Part shown: positions 1 to 12,500 of the stretch, piece after piece
Position numbering within the stretch: position 1 is the first letter of the stretch
Layout of the letters: each line of letters opens with the position of its first letter
Assembly (NCBI GenBank): GCA_035610835.1
Contig: CM069449.1
Location: 13,712,531 to 13,776,530 of the forward strand
Length of the DNA: 64,000 nucleotides
Reading direction: 5' to 3'
Source of the DNA: Ophiura sarsii
Taxonomy: Eukaryota; Echinodermata; Ophiuroidea; Amphilepidida; Ophiuridae
Position numbers and translations under genes: made by a program
The notes under the pieces: model-generated
What the model saw: only the letters and a program-made list of their open reading frames with translations
What the model was told of the DNA's origin: nothing
The model's database searches: none

Positions 1-2363
1 TATGAACCATTCACCTGCTGCTGAATCTGGGAGGGTGCAAGGCACGTGTTGAGAAGTTCATGCTTTTATATAATTGTATAAACCCATGGCTTTAGGCACT
101 TTAGTGTATCTAGCATTAAAAATAGACCTAGACCTATTCGTTTAACCCTGCATCGGCGGAACGTGTGTCTAACACCGGTTTCTTAATAACTATCCTATAG
201 GCTTCGTTGTCTTTCTCTGTATGCTCGTTGTAATTACAAGACAATAGTTGAAAGAAAGTAAAATCGTTTGATTGCTTTCAAGTTCAAGAATTATTTGTCT
301 CCCACGCTTATAGAAATGAAAATAAATTTCGCATTGGAGAGAATCTTCACTAAACATAAGAATTGTTAACATTAATAGAAGATAGCCTATGTATTTGCTT
401 AAAATAAATTATTTTAAATATAGGCTATATAAGAATAATAATTATATTAGAATGTAATGGTTAAGGCAACAAACTAATTTGAGATCGGGTAAAAATTGGT
501 GGATATTCGTTTAGGTGTACTTCATAGCCCTATATGCCTCGTGCATGCGATATCGCTATAGTATTCGTAGGCTTAATGTAGAGCTAGAGACTCAGGTTTT
601 CCGTTTTCTAGATGTCAAATTCCGTTTCCTAAATTAAATGAATTATAAATTTACATAGTTTTTAATACCAATGGTGTAAGCTTAAAAAGTGATGAACCAA
701 AAATGGTTTGCAACAAAATCATTGAATTCCGGTAAAACGGAAAACTTCTGTCTCTATCTTAATGCATGCAAAATGTCCAGTCCTCCACATGCGTATAAAG
801 ATGAGACAGGCTATTTACACTTCGTGGCCATGTTTACTATAGGCCTAAGCATAAGGATAAAGATACCTTACTTCGTGAAACGTAGGCCTGTATGTCTGTG
901 CACAAAATCCATATCAGAAGCAATAAGGCAGGTTCAAAACAAAGAGGAAATGGGTCTGACAGAAAAGAAAGTATCCCTCAAAAAGTTGGCTCGAAATCCA
1001 AAGTAGGCCTAGCTAGCTACTGTACATCTACGTTTAAGGATTAAGTATGAATGCTCAACACAGAAAAGATGGGAAGAGGATATACGGTAGACATCTCTCT
1101 AAATTGGAGCGAACACAAAGATTGTAAAATATGTATGCTTTTATCATCTACGCTTTAATAATAAAGGATAAAGACTTGTACCAACTGTTGAATTCTTTCA
1201 AACAATATCGTGTATAAGCACGGGTTATAGACCTTGTTTTACCTGTGGTACACAGTAGTATTTCCTGCGTATTAAGCACGATAATCTCATTTAATTACGA
1301 AGGATATTGGATTATCAATGGATTACCAACCGGCAATACATTTTTTTGGCACAAGCTTAATAAATCTTCATGTTGTCAATAAAACTTGTACAGTACTCGA
1401 TAATTTTTATTTGAACCCGTCAATTTCAATTGCGCTATGTTACCCTTTTAGTATGCATTTCTATCGGTTTCCTGAAATATTATAAATGATTTCCATATTG
1501 ATATGAATATACAGTTTTCAACATTTTATAGTCCTTAGTAATTACACTGACTAAGCAAATTGTCTTAGGCTTACTAAATACGCCGCATTTACCCAGCATG
1601 CCTAAACTTGTGTACATGTGTGGCTAGAAAAGCACGCAAATCCACTAGCACCCGCTGTAGCGCATGGGCGCTTCTTGCCATATCTTTTAACTATATAGTA
1701 AAGCGTTCTGCGTAGGCTTACAGATAACATGATTGGGCGAATTTATAAAGATTGCATGTAAAGTAAAGAAGCATACCGCCCAATTGGGCGTTAAAGACGC
1801 AGGATGAATCCATTGGCGAGCACCTAATACATTGAATATAGTTCCGGTTTGATTATCAGCGTGCACAGGTGCGCGTAGTAGTATTGCCGATAAAACGCGT
1901 GTCAATCACCCCTGCCCCTGTCACGACCAGTTTCTCTGTGTCGTGGGTGATGTAACGAAACGAGGGCGGATTAAAGTATTTCCGTTTTAACTTTAAAACG
2001 AATAAAGCTGTAATATACTTGTAATGATGGGTATTATTATAGAGCAGTTGTTCAGTTATAATCACAGTTTGATTAAAAAATGCATCTTATATGACATTGC
2101 AGTATTGCTTTAATCACGTGCACATACATTTTACTATAGGACTTTTAGACTGGTAGAGATTACATCAACTAATTTGCATATCGAAGTTCAGGGGCTTGAT
2201 TAATAGAATACATGAAGCACCTGCATATACAATAGGCCTATTTTTATCAGAATTAGCCAATCAAACTTGGTATTCAAATAGTGAGAGTACATAGTTTCAA
2301 TTTGGTGTACAACCAATACCAAGTGGATTGATGATGCGCATGACTTTTCTTACGACATAGCAT

Positions 2364-2617
2364 TTTCGCGCCAATATTCAGTATAGTATGCACCGTTTGC
2401 CAAATCTGGACTGTTCATATCCCCATTGGGCCACGTATCTTTCTAGTAGACATTGACTGACTGCCATTGACATTTATTTTGATTCGCGCCAATTTTCAGT
2501 ACGTATCGTCTGCCCAACGGTAACCGTCTTTGGTCTGCCGAATCTTGGGCCGTTCAAATCCCCATTACGCAATGTGTCTTGCCAAGCAATGTAGTCATTG
2601 ACTGACTTGGCATTGAG
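2364..2617. repeat. Diverged tandem duplication, two units of about 110-135 bp
   Basis: Both units begin with TTCGCGCCAAT-TTCAGTA, continue with a TTCAWATCCCCATT block, and end with CATTGACTGACT followed by a CATTGA. The first runs about 2364-2474 and the second about 2482-2617, with small insertions in the second. No open frame runs across them. Confidence 0.6.
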
Positions 2618-4382
2618 ATCTAGAGAAATCCGTTTGTTTTGGTTCTGTCATCACTGAACGCCTACAGACCTTGTTTTTGCTAATGATGATCTCATTGTTT
2701 GTTTGTGGGTGCTAGTTGTATGTCAGCGAAGACACATACGAATCAGCTGTTGTCTCGTATTAAATCGGCCTAGAGTTGATCGAGTTTGCCATTTGGGTTC
2801 TTGCATTTTTTCTATTACAATTTTATTTTTTTAATCAATATGATTTAATGAGTTGAAGGCGAGTTGAAGGAACGTGCAGATGAGCATTGGTTCAAAACTG
2901 TCTGTGTGTATAGGCGCAAGGCCTGGTCAACTAAACTGTTAGAAGAGTTTCCGAAAGAAAGAAGGGTGAGAAGGAGAAGGGGTGAAGACCTACTTTTGAG
3001 CAAATCGCGTCCAAAAAGTACCGATTCATGCACGGATCTTTTATCTGACAGATAATAATATATGACATCCATGATTCTTCAATTTTGCAGAGTTACATTG
3101 AACACACCTGATACTCTACTTTTTTTTATAAATTGGAAACGCTCAATAAATGAACTCCCATGTGAATGCCTACTTAAAGGGAAAGTTCACTAAAAATACG
3201 CGCGGCCCGTCAACACCCATTAACTAAACGGGGTATCGATTGGTACAAAAAAGCAATGCTTGCCAAATTAACCGGTTTACCCACGGGAGTTCGATAAGAC
3301 TTAGGTATGTACCTGCTACTAATTTAGCCGGCGTGGCTATAAAAAAAAGAGCAAATGTAACACAAGGGACCCGTACATCGTGTGCGTATTCTAGGTCTAT
3401 CCTAATCAAGTTTGCAGACATTCATTTAGATGATTTCCGTCTTTAACCCGCTGTTTCCTCCCTTGTACGTCGTACTGGGGTCGAGATACGTATAAACAAG
3501 CTCGGTTAACCATTTCACTGCTGATACTGTCCATATTATCGGTGACAGTGATCACAGACTACATATTATTTGTATTCCATGCGATAACTTCCGGCAAAAT
3601 TATGTCGCGCAATTTTAATCATAGCATTTACGCGTATAGTTTAACAGCAATTCACGTCAGCGCAAAATTTACTGAGAAAAACATACACATAATTAATAAT
3701 ACCCGTTACGTTTTTAAAAAGTTTTACTTCGTTCTGTGTGTAGAATAAATAACAAGCATGATAATGTTTAAAAATAAAGCGTCGATAGAGGGCAGGATGC
3801 CGTTTTGAAACAGGGAAGGCCTCCGCTTAAATCGCTTTAATTTTTCTACAAACCATCGATGGAATTAAAGATTAAAACGAGCTATAGACAATTTATTCAC
3901 TTCACGTTCAGTCCTTTTTGATTTGCAATTATGGGGCTTTATGAAATCATACAACAGTCAACGTGGCCGCGATTTATGTATAAGCACGCACGTTTTAGAA
4001 TGGGGACTTTACGACGGACTCTAGATTTGTCTGACATGTCTGAAAAAGAAAAATGTATAATGATGACGACACACAATTTATTAATATAGTGCAACAACCG
4101 AGAACACACACACACTGTTTGAACGGTCATCATTGAGAATGTTCTAGATGTCATAATCTATGAGGGGATATATTTTTGTGTGAACCATCCATGTGATATA
4201 TTTGGGTGGAATTGTTTGAATACGTGTTCAACACCCAAGAGGACACTCTTAGAAAAAAGGGTGTATCCGTGGTGTAATTCATTTATGAGTTAGACTGGTG
4301 TTAAGCCTCTATTACTGAATAAAGTTTATCACAGATTTTGTGCTAGGCTATTTCCGTGCAGAATTACATGAAGGATAAACCG

Positions 4383-4628
4383 AAAAAGGGCGTTTCAGGG
4401 GTTCTTGGCTGTCCCGTATTATATGGAACCCTTCATGGCACCTTAAAAGGTTCCAAAAAGAACCATTTTAAGGTTCAAAATGGGCAAACAATGGGCAAAA
4501 ACTGGTCTTTAGAACCTCTAAAGGTTCTCTACAAAACCTTTGTGGGTCCTTAAAAATCAAAGAACCTTTAAACCCTTATAGGGTTCCATATACGGGACAG
4601 CCAAGAACCCCTGAAGCACCCTTTTTTT
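4383..4628. mobile_element. Foldback element with GGTTCTT/AAGAACC subrepeats
   Basis: The two ends form long inverted arms. The left arm contains CAGGGGTTCTTGGCTGTCCC and the right arm contains its complement GGGACAGCCAAGAACCCCTG. The middle is rich in AAAGGTTC and its complement. It has no coding capacity. It is a non-autonomous foldback transposon or a hairpin repeat; a related but diverged element lies at 20505-20792. Confidence 0.7.
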
Positions 4629-5072
4629 CTAACAGTGTAAGACATAGACATGTATATGTATAATGTTTATGGAGGTATAAGACATTTGAATTATTGTAGG
4701 CATTTATAACAGAACATTCTGTCCGAAAGATCATGGATATTAGGTATTGGACGGACAATTGCGATGTTTCAAAGATGACTGTGTGAAAAGTTCCAATAGC
4801 TAGGTAGTGCACACACTTTGAAAATTTCGAAAACGTTTTTTTAAATGTTTGAAAGTGATTGAAACAAATTCCTAAATATTTTCAAAAGTAGATTGTGCTT
4901 TCTGATTCTACGGGCTAAACATAGTATCTCTCGTAACCTGTCTCAACATCACCAATCACAGGTTTTCAAAAAGAACAAAATCCGCCTCATCTCACCAAAT
5001 TGTACCATGAATTGTTGATTTAATATGTAAACTCTCTCCTGTCCTTCATCGGGAAACGAACCTCTCTCTCTC

Positions 5073-5178
5073 GGTCATCGTCAAAAACATGTCATCTTGG
5101 TCATCAAAACCATGTCATATTGGTCATCAAAAAAAATGTCATCTTGGTCGTCAAAAACATGTCATCTTGGTCAGTAAA
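5073..5178. repeat. Short tandem array, about 4 copies of a 23-26 bp unit
   Basis: The unit GGTCATCRTCAAAAACATG-TCATCTT repeats about four times with small differences, giving a minisatellite. The open frame running through it (MSSWSSKPCHIGHQKK) is a by-product of the repeat. Confidence 0.7.
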
Positions 5179-5481
5179 GCCAGACTTGCCAATTCATTAA
5201 CATACATCATCGTAGTCTTCAAGATAACGATCTTAGCTGAACAAGAGATGTTTCATCAAAACATAAGCGCTCAGGAAACTCTCGATTATTTGCTCAAATT
5301 TTGGGCGGGAAACATCAATTTGTCGCGGCATCCGTACCGTGCAAAAACACCTGAATTATTGGTTAGAAACACAAAACGGAATGCCCTAAAACCTGTGATT
5401 TCCTTCAGATCTTAGCTACTGTGCGTTGTATTGTGAGCGTGCCGGTATTCGACTTGTTGGGACCTTTTTCTCTTCATGATC

Positions 5482-5631
5482 AATGGGCTATTCTGTTTGA
5501 AATCCATACACCCCCTATGGAAGACATGACCTTAATGTGTCAATTTCATGGGGGACTCCAATTCAATCTACACTCCCTGATTACGGTCATGTTTTCCGGG
5601 GGTGTATGAATTTTAACTGGAATAGCCCATT
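5482..5631. mobile_element. Small MITE, terminal repeats AATGGGCTATTC
   Basis: The element is 150 bp. The left end reads AATGGGCTATTCTGTTTGAA and is followed by CATACACCCCC; the right end is the complement, GGGGGTGTATGAATT then GGAATAGCCCATT. A second copy is at 26309-26474. Non-coding. Confidence 0.75.
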
Positions 5632-5868
5632 GCGAAATTTAGAGTTGAAACAGATACAATTCATGACAACTCAATTAAGGGTAACAACATATTTCGATGG
5701 AAATGCGTTCATTTGTAATTGGTTAGAAAGTTGTTGTGCTTTGCTTAACTTGTTTCTTTGCGACTTGCATGATATCATAATATACTAACTGTCAATAACT
5801 TGTGATGAGTGTAACCTTAAAACCTCTAACCTTTAACCTTTGACCTTTGCGAAGGTCCCTCCATGGAG

Positions 5869-6088
5869 GTCAAGACCAGTGGCGTAACCAGCAGGGGGAA
5901 GGGGAACCCTCTCAGAATTCTTGCTCCCTCGTAACCAATCACCCGTACTGAATTTGTCCTTTCTAAATACAGTGTTAATGGAAGAAACCATATATAATTT
6001 CACCCCTCCCATAGTCTAAAACAAGCTTTCCTGCTCCCATCCCTCCCCCGTTTATACAATGCCTGGTTACGCCGCCTGTGGTCAAGAC
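5869..6088. mobile_element. hAT-type MITE with 8-bp target duplication GTCAAGAC
   Basis: The element proper is about 5877-6080. Its left end is CAGTGGCGTAACCAGCAGG and its right end is GCCTGGTTACGCCGCCTGTG, an imperfect inverted pair. GTCAAGAC flanks it directly on both sides (5869-5876 and 6081-6088). An 8-bp duplication and CAGTGGCG-type ends are typical of the hAT superfamily. No transposase frame is present, so it is non-autonomous. Confidence 0.75.
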
Positions 6089-6473
6089 TTTCATTGACGA
6101 CATAGCAAACGGACACTACAGCCAGCTTTCTCAACCAGAATTGCCAGGGAAATGGTAGGCCTGTACAAATAACGGTGGTAATATTCTTGGATCTAAACTA
6201 ATAATAAATATCAGTAGGTGATGATTAACTTTTTAAGTTTTAACTGATATAGCGCCCTCTATCATCCATTAACAACCCTAGAATTTTGTCAAACTACTAA
6301 TCGAAACCAAAAAAAACAAAATCCAAACTCATAACAACAATGCTGGCAGTGTCCGTTTTCTGCTTTCCCAAACTAACGCCCTATCCTTTGATGATGACCG
6401 CCTAATTTTTTTCTCGAAATGCGTTAAAGTGACCTTTGTCTGATTGACCTTTCGCCTTTCACCTCACATGCAG

Positions 6474-6554
6474 CCCCACTACCAAACCTGACGTCGGATG
6501 ACGTAGACAAGGCCCTTCAACCGTCTCCTCGTGGGGTCAATGCCAGTTCACAAG
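6474..6554 (+). CDS. erg: ERG exon a: post-PNT linker, LTSDDVDKALQ
   Basis: This 81-nt exon lies between acceptor cacatgcag and donor caag|gtcagt and is phase 1 at both ends. The frame reads PLPNLTSDDVDKALQPSP and onward, matching human ERG PLPHLTSDDVDKALQNSP almost residue for residue. That segment sits just after the PNT domain and is missing from FLI1. The first two bases complete a threonine codon if the preceding exon ends in A, as in vertebrate ERG. The SP near the middle (ALQPSPR) aligns with the human ALQNSPR serine, which I recall as an ERK-phosphorylated site; this is from memory. It is the most diagnostic ERG exon in the window. Confidence 0.93.
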
Positions 6555-9500
6555 GTCAGTAAATAATTAATAACGATAGAGGGCGCTAGATCAAAAAATT
6601 AAAAGTTATAATTACTTTGTTGTACATGTACTACATGTAGTTAGTGTTAACATAATGTTGTGCTAAATTAGACAGGTTTAACTATTGTTCAACAGAAGCC
6701 GTTTGAATTTATTTTTACGTACAGATCCAAATGCAATCGGTTAATCCACCACTTATTTATCATAAACGTTTTGCTAACAAGAGTGAAAATAAGAAATCCG
6801 GGTATCAACGAGTCGAGTCATTTTTTCATGTTCTGAAAAAAATCAGGAAAACTTCCAGTTAATGGCAATTTTGTAAAGATATTTTATGTCTATGAGCTAT
6901 ATTTGGGTGTACGGTATTAAGAATTTCTACGATTGGGAGTTTGTGTAACCTACTAAAATGATCGTGTGTCTTAAAAACACAAGTCTTCAATCACATGGTG
7001 TGTTTTTTTCTTTTCAATAGCACACTTTGGGAATCGTGAACAACTTGACCAACATAATTGAATATTTAGACGCAAGTTCGATCGAACATTGCTTTAAAAT
7101 GTTGTTCTCATTTAATTTTAGGGCAATGTAATACATGCGTTGCTATGGGATGGACCAGCAGGCAGATATAAAAGCGCTCACGGCTTGCTCGCGTCGGCTC
7201 CCATTAATTTCTATCCCTGTATGTTACTCATCATAATTACACTGATCAGTTCGTGACATTGTTTCTGTAGTTGAGGTACTTAAACAACCACACAAACATG
7301 AAACATTTTTCCTGTGGATATTATGCCAAACGATTTGAAAGACTTTTTGATGGTGCAGAGATAGACATGCATACAGATTACTTGAGCATTAGTAGCGGTA
7401 AGCTTTCCTCCTCGCCACGGTGATGTCCCTGCCACGGAAACCTATAACTTGGCATATACTTAACACTTTCCACGCGGCAGGCGTCTGCAGACGACATTCC
7501 AAAATTTCACAAAATGTTTAAAAAATGTTATTGAATTTCATTACCATATTTGGAACCACCATGAGAAATGCATTGAAATAAGTACAAACATGCCTAGTAT
7601 TGGTTCAGTAATACTTCAGATAGACCTTGCCATTTAGGAAAGTTTTCTGAAAAATCTGTTTTGTATATGGTAAAAGTAATAGCCGCGTGGAAAGTGTTAA
7701 CATTCCAGGTTTATAGATTCAACCAAGACTCAAGTCCCAGTCGACGACGTATTGGAAGTCGAGAAAGAACAACAATTTCGACGGATAGCAATCGATTAAA
7801 TTATCTCGAAGAATCACACACAGAGAAAACAAAATGGCGGTCTCGCAAGAGTCGATTTACTCTCACGGGGAGACAGCACGCCCCCTATGGGTAAACTCCA
7901 CTTGTGATCTCTTTCCCTGTATACGATTCGTCATTGCTGAGCACTGAGCGCCTTACAAAAACCCGGACGAGATATATGTTGCTTCTATCTATTAAAAAAA
8001 AAATCGAATAAAAAAACTTGTACAAAAAAATGGCTGACGACGGGAACGAATCGGTGCCGGAAATCATACAATATTCTCTCGTTCCCCGTGGATGCTATGT
8101 AAAGACACCACTCTCGTGGAGAGATCGCATTTTATTATTCTTTGCCGCCGAATGAAAATATTTTCTACGCAGACGACTTCCTGGAGAAGAAGTCATAAGC
8201 CCGTCGTGTAGCCTGGAGTGGCGTACGGGGAGCCTATTGTTTCTACTTTCGCGTATTCCCAATTCGGCTCAGTATGCATGCAACGGCGGGCTAATGTGAC
8301 TTATGGAATGAATATATATAGTTATGATTTCTTTTAAGGGTGGCACGGAATACTAAAACATTACTAAAAGAAAAGATTACATTTTGCGATGTGCTGTGCA
8401 TTAATGCGCTCTGGACTGACTGCGAAAGTTGTCCCGTTCTCGAGAGAATTGAAAAACGTTACAGCGCCATCTCTAGTTGGAAACATGCGATTCCCATACA
8501 TTACATTCTTCTTCCAATCAATTGCAAGTCGATGTTTTGCAGTTTTTCAGATGGCTCAATGACTTCAACAAGTTCATTTTAATTTGTATTAAAATGTACT
8601 GCATATACCCTTTACAAGATCTCTGCAAGATTTATAAGAGAACCTATAGACCGAAGAACACTTAATTTGAATCTTGTCTGTTAACACTTAGTTTTAGTTT
8701 TACCATAATACAAAACTTAATTTTCAGAAATCTTTTCCAGCTTTCAAAGTCTTATCTCAAGAATTACTGAACCAATACTAGACAAGTTTATACTTAATTA
8801 TATGCATTTCTCATGGTGATTTTAAATACGGTGATGAAATACAACAATATTGACATTTTTGAAACAATTTGTGAAATTTTGGAACTGTCGTCTGCAGACA
8901 GGACTGCCACGTGGAAAGTGTTAAACATTAATGGTTTTAAGCAGGCAAGAACCATTGTATCGTTTAACGCAAATAATAGGAAAGAGAAATGATCTACTAA
9001 ACGTACGACTCTTACAATCAACATGATCAAGGAAAAGAACATATTTGATATGATTGTTACAAATACAGAATAGATTCCAGTGACGATTTGAGGCCTATAA
9101 ATGGTTATCAGCTTATCATCGAAGTGAAAATAAAAGTGCAGTCCATTTTAGCATCGGAAAAAAAGAAAAGAAAAACTAGATCGTACTCCTATCCTCTCCT
9201 CCCACACGTCAGATCTTCGTAAGATTGTACCCCCACTATGACCTCAGGCTCATAATTACAAAAAACGTGATATATTCTTGTTTATTTTCACGCCAAATCA
9301 TGATAATTCTGCAGCTGTTTGCAGTAGTAGCTACCGTAAGTCTGAAAATGTCTTAATATCCATACATCGGGGAGAATGGGGTAAGTGGTCCACTTGTTTG
9401 ACGCTCCACTTACCCCCATCTCCCTTACACTGCTCAGAAAAGAGTATAGGCATCTCTCTCTTAAATTTCGCGATTGAATATTCAATCAAAAAAGATTGGT

Positions 9501-12500
9501 TTTCAATCTACTGCCGATTGTGATTTAAGGGACTTAGGCCTATATTTGTCGATTGAATTTTCAATCTTTCTATCAATCACAAAAGAGTGATTCTCAATCT
9601 TTTATTGCAATCGAAGTATGAATATTGTATTTCTATCGAGAGATTAATCTGCTTTGTTTTTTAATCTTTAGCCCACTGACATTTGGGACAAATCCGTAAC
9701 GATTAAAAAAAAGATTGATTTTCTTTTTGAAAACTCATTCCAATTCATAACTTATGTCATTTGGTATAGTACAATAGAAGTAACACTTGATTGAATGGTA
9801 AAATCAGTCTTCACAAAAAGAGTAAAACTCAATCCAAAAATCTTTTTTGATGACTCCTGTCATCAAACGCTAAAATATTCAATCGGTCAATTTAAGAGAG
9901 ATACTTATATTATTCTTGATCCTTTGGTTTCGGATAAAAGGTGCACGAGGCTTTAATGTGTGATTGAATTTTGCAAGCTTACCGCCATAAAGCTATGCAG
10001 GCCTACAACGAGTAAAAAGGGTGTCTTTGACTATGCTGACCGAGGATTAACTTTGAGTTTCGATTTTGAGCAGTGTGTAGGCCTGTGTGTTTGAATCAAT
10101 ATCTGTTGTTGTGATTTGTATACAATAATGATACTTAATCATTTCTGTATGTGTAATTCTGTTGTAAGTTGCGAATGTTCCTACATCTGCATGTCCATGT
10201 AGCCATTTTTTTATTTTTGGTTTAGAAATGCAATGCCAATTCCTCACAATATAATTGCTATTTATAATAGTCCCTGACAATTATAGTCTACGACGTATCT
10301 GTCATCAAATCTTGTTCAACTTGTCCACTGTTATGAGCCATAATATTTTATTAAAAAATATCCTTTTCAAAATCCGAAGCCTTTTATGCATGATACGCAT
10401 GGTAAAACTGCTATTATGAGCTCCGGTGGACCTTGGCATTAACACTCGGTCATCCATGAGATATGAGTAAAAGGCAAAATGTATCCAAACGATGTCCAAT
10501 AATAAACCGTATACCGCAGGTAGGTACGCCAATGAATCGAGGCATTCTCTCTGGCTGGCATCGCGATTATTGCCCCCGATGCGCCGTTCGCCTGATTTCG
10601 CCCCGGTGAAAAGCCCGTGTTTTATTCCCGGGGTGCCAGGGAGCGATCTTGCGTCAAAACCGGCAACGATATTGTTTCCTCTTTCATTCGAGTTGATTTC
10701 CTAGCGCTCTCTCTACTAACAACTTCGTATCGATTTATCGACTTGCTTTTTTCCCGCGCACCAAAAAAAACATACCGTCTGCTTTTGTGCGATCTTGTTT
10801 TTCCGAACTTATTACGACATCCGCGAATTCAAATAAGTTTGCCAGTCGACCGTGCCATGGAATACAATTGCAAACAAATTTGTGAACAATCGCGCGCGCG
10901 TTTATTGCCGGAAAATGTGGAAGGTTTCCTAATTTTCGATTGAAACATATTTACATCAATTTTATTGCTAATAAAAGATCCGTGCCACAATAGTTTCCCC
11001 CTCATATCACTACTAATAAAGCCAATATGCATTGCTTATAGAGCCGCGTCGTGTATGATCAGCGCCGTTTGCCGCCGTGGCTTTCTACAAATGAGAAATC
11101 ACAGCCATGAATCGTTAATCATGATGTAAGCAAGCAAGATTGTAACTAATTAGTGAATACAAAATTGAAAATGAATATTAAGAAAAATATATTACAATTT
11201 TGATTTTAAAAAGCATTTTATGTTTTCAGGAATCAACGTCATTTAATGTAGGATTATCTTGGTGATTTGGTATTAAGGGTTGATAGATTGATAATGATTA
11301 AGTGATATATAGCCTAGCCCCACACCGGTAAATTTAATCTGTTAAGCATGTTTAATGTTCATTAGCCAGTTAGCTTTTAAAAATGTGTTGCAAATGCATT
11401 AAGTCAAAATATTGGTTATTTTGAACCGATGTTGTCGACTATTATATTAATACAGCTCATTGCTTCGATGTATATACTTACTGGATCATTAATGCCTTAA
11501 ATGCAAGAACTTCAATCCCCTGCAGTGGATATGGCTCCAATGTTTGAGTAAAGTTCTACCAGTGCTTACACGCACCTGCAATACCCATTCAGAGGTTGAG
11601 GGTTCGAATCCCGCTGTAGCCAATTCCACTCCATAATCATCACAATGAGCGAACACTATGTCATGGGCTTTGTTTTAGGACTAAGTTATATTTCAGATCG
11701 GGTTGCAAAGTGCGTGTTCTTGTTTTGTGTTGTTACGATATTTTGGTTTAGAACCCCATTATTGTCTCAATCGTGTGGTTATATATTTGATCCCTTGTAA
11801 TATTGTTTATGGTGGTAACTGTGGTTATCGTACGTTTATTAATTAGTAAACGCAATAAGCGTAATGAATGCAAAAGCTTCATATTCATGATTTTGTCAGG
11901 TTAATTGAGCACGTAATAACGCAAATTTATGCAAATTCATCTCTTTTACAGGATCCACCGCCTTCCCTTATCCACCAAGCTCACATGTTGATACAAACAA
12001 CCGAATGCCAAGAACAGGTAAGAGATTGTGTTTGTGTATCATTATCATCATTTACCAATGTTGACGGAATATCCGCGTGCTATAAACATGAAATAAAGTC
12101 ACCCTGAACATGCTTAAAGTCACATTATACAACTGTTGCATATCAACTTGACATAAGTTCACCTTACACAAAACTACCGGATGTTAACTTTGACCTGACA
12201 AAGGGTCATCTTATGAAAACTACCGGATGTGAACTATACCCAAACATTTGGTCACCGTACCAAAACTGCAGGATGTATTGTAAACTCTGAACTCACCGGA
12301 TATCATACTCACGCAAGCATATAGCCTACCTTTGCCGGCCACGAATATGACGAATGCCTTATCTTACAACTGTAAAAATCAAAAATGTTGCCGCTATTAG
12401 TTGGTATAGTGTTATTTTTCAGGTTTTTTGAGGGGATTTCTTTATAAAAACTCGTCCTTAAGCCAAATCCAATATCGATAGATCTTCTTCGTCCGACATC

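Larger units (their letters stand above)
1..6473 (+). other. Upstream intron, containing repeats only
   Basis: I see no coding exon here. The PNT-domain exons expected just upstream of exon a (the WSTDHVRQWLEW type of sequence) are not found, so this is taken as the 3' part of the intron that follows them. It holds a diverged tandem duplication (2364-2617), a foldback element (4383-4628), a short tandem array (5073-5178), a small MITE (5482-5631) and a hAT-type MITE (5869-6088). The longest open frame (689-1006) resembles no family I know and lacks splice context. The bases before exon a are a reasonable acceptor, ctttcacctcacatgcag. Confidence 0.6.
6555..11951 (+). other. Intron between exons a and b
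   Basis: A 5.4 kb intron containing two TTAA-flanked MITE copies (7460-7700, 8681-8924), a short inverted repeat (9367-9426), a 455-bp foldback (9450-9904) and a tRNA-like SINE remnant (about 11530-11622). I see no further exon. Open frames in it, for example at 10617-10943, resemble nothing I know. Confidence 0.7.

Noticed and set aside
1..6473. PNT-domain exon upstream of exon a
   Set aside because: No frame resembling the Pointed domain was found; it must lie before the window.
11530..11622. Functional tRNA gene at the GGTTCGAATCC box
   Set aside because: No matching acceptor stem or clear A box and anticodon arm could be found upstream.
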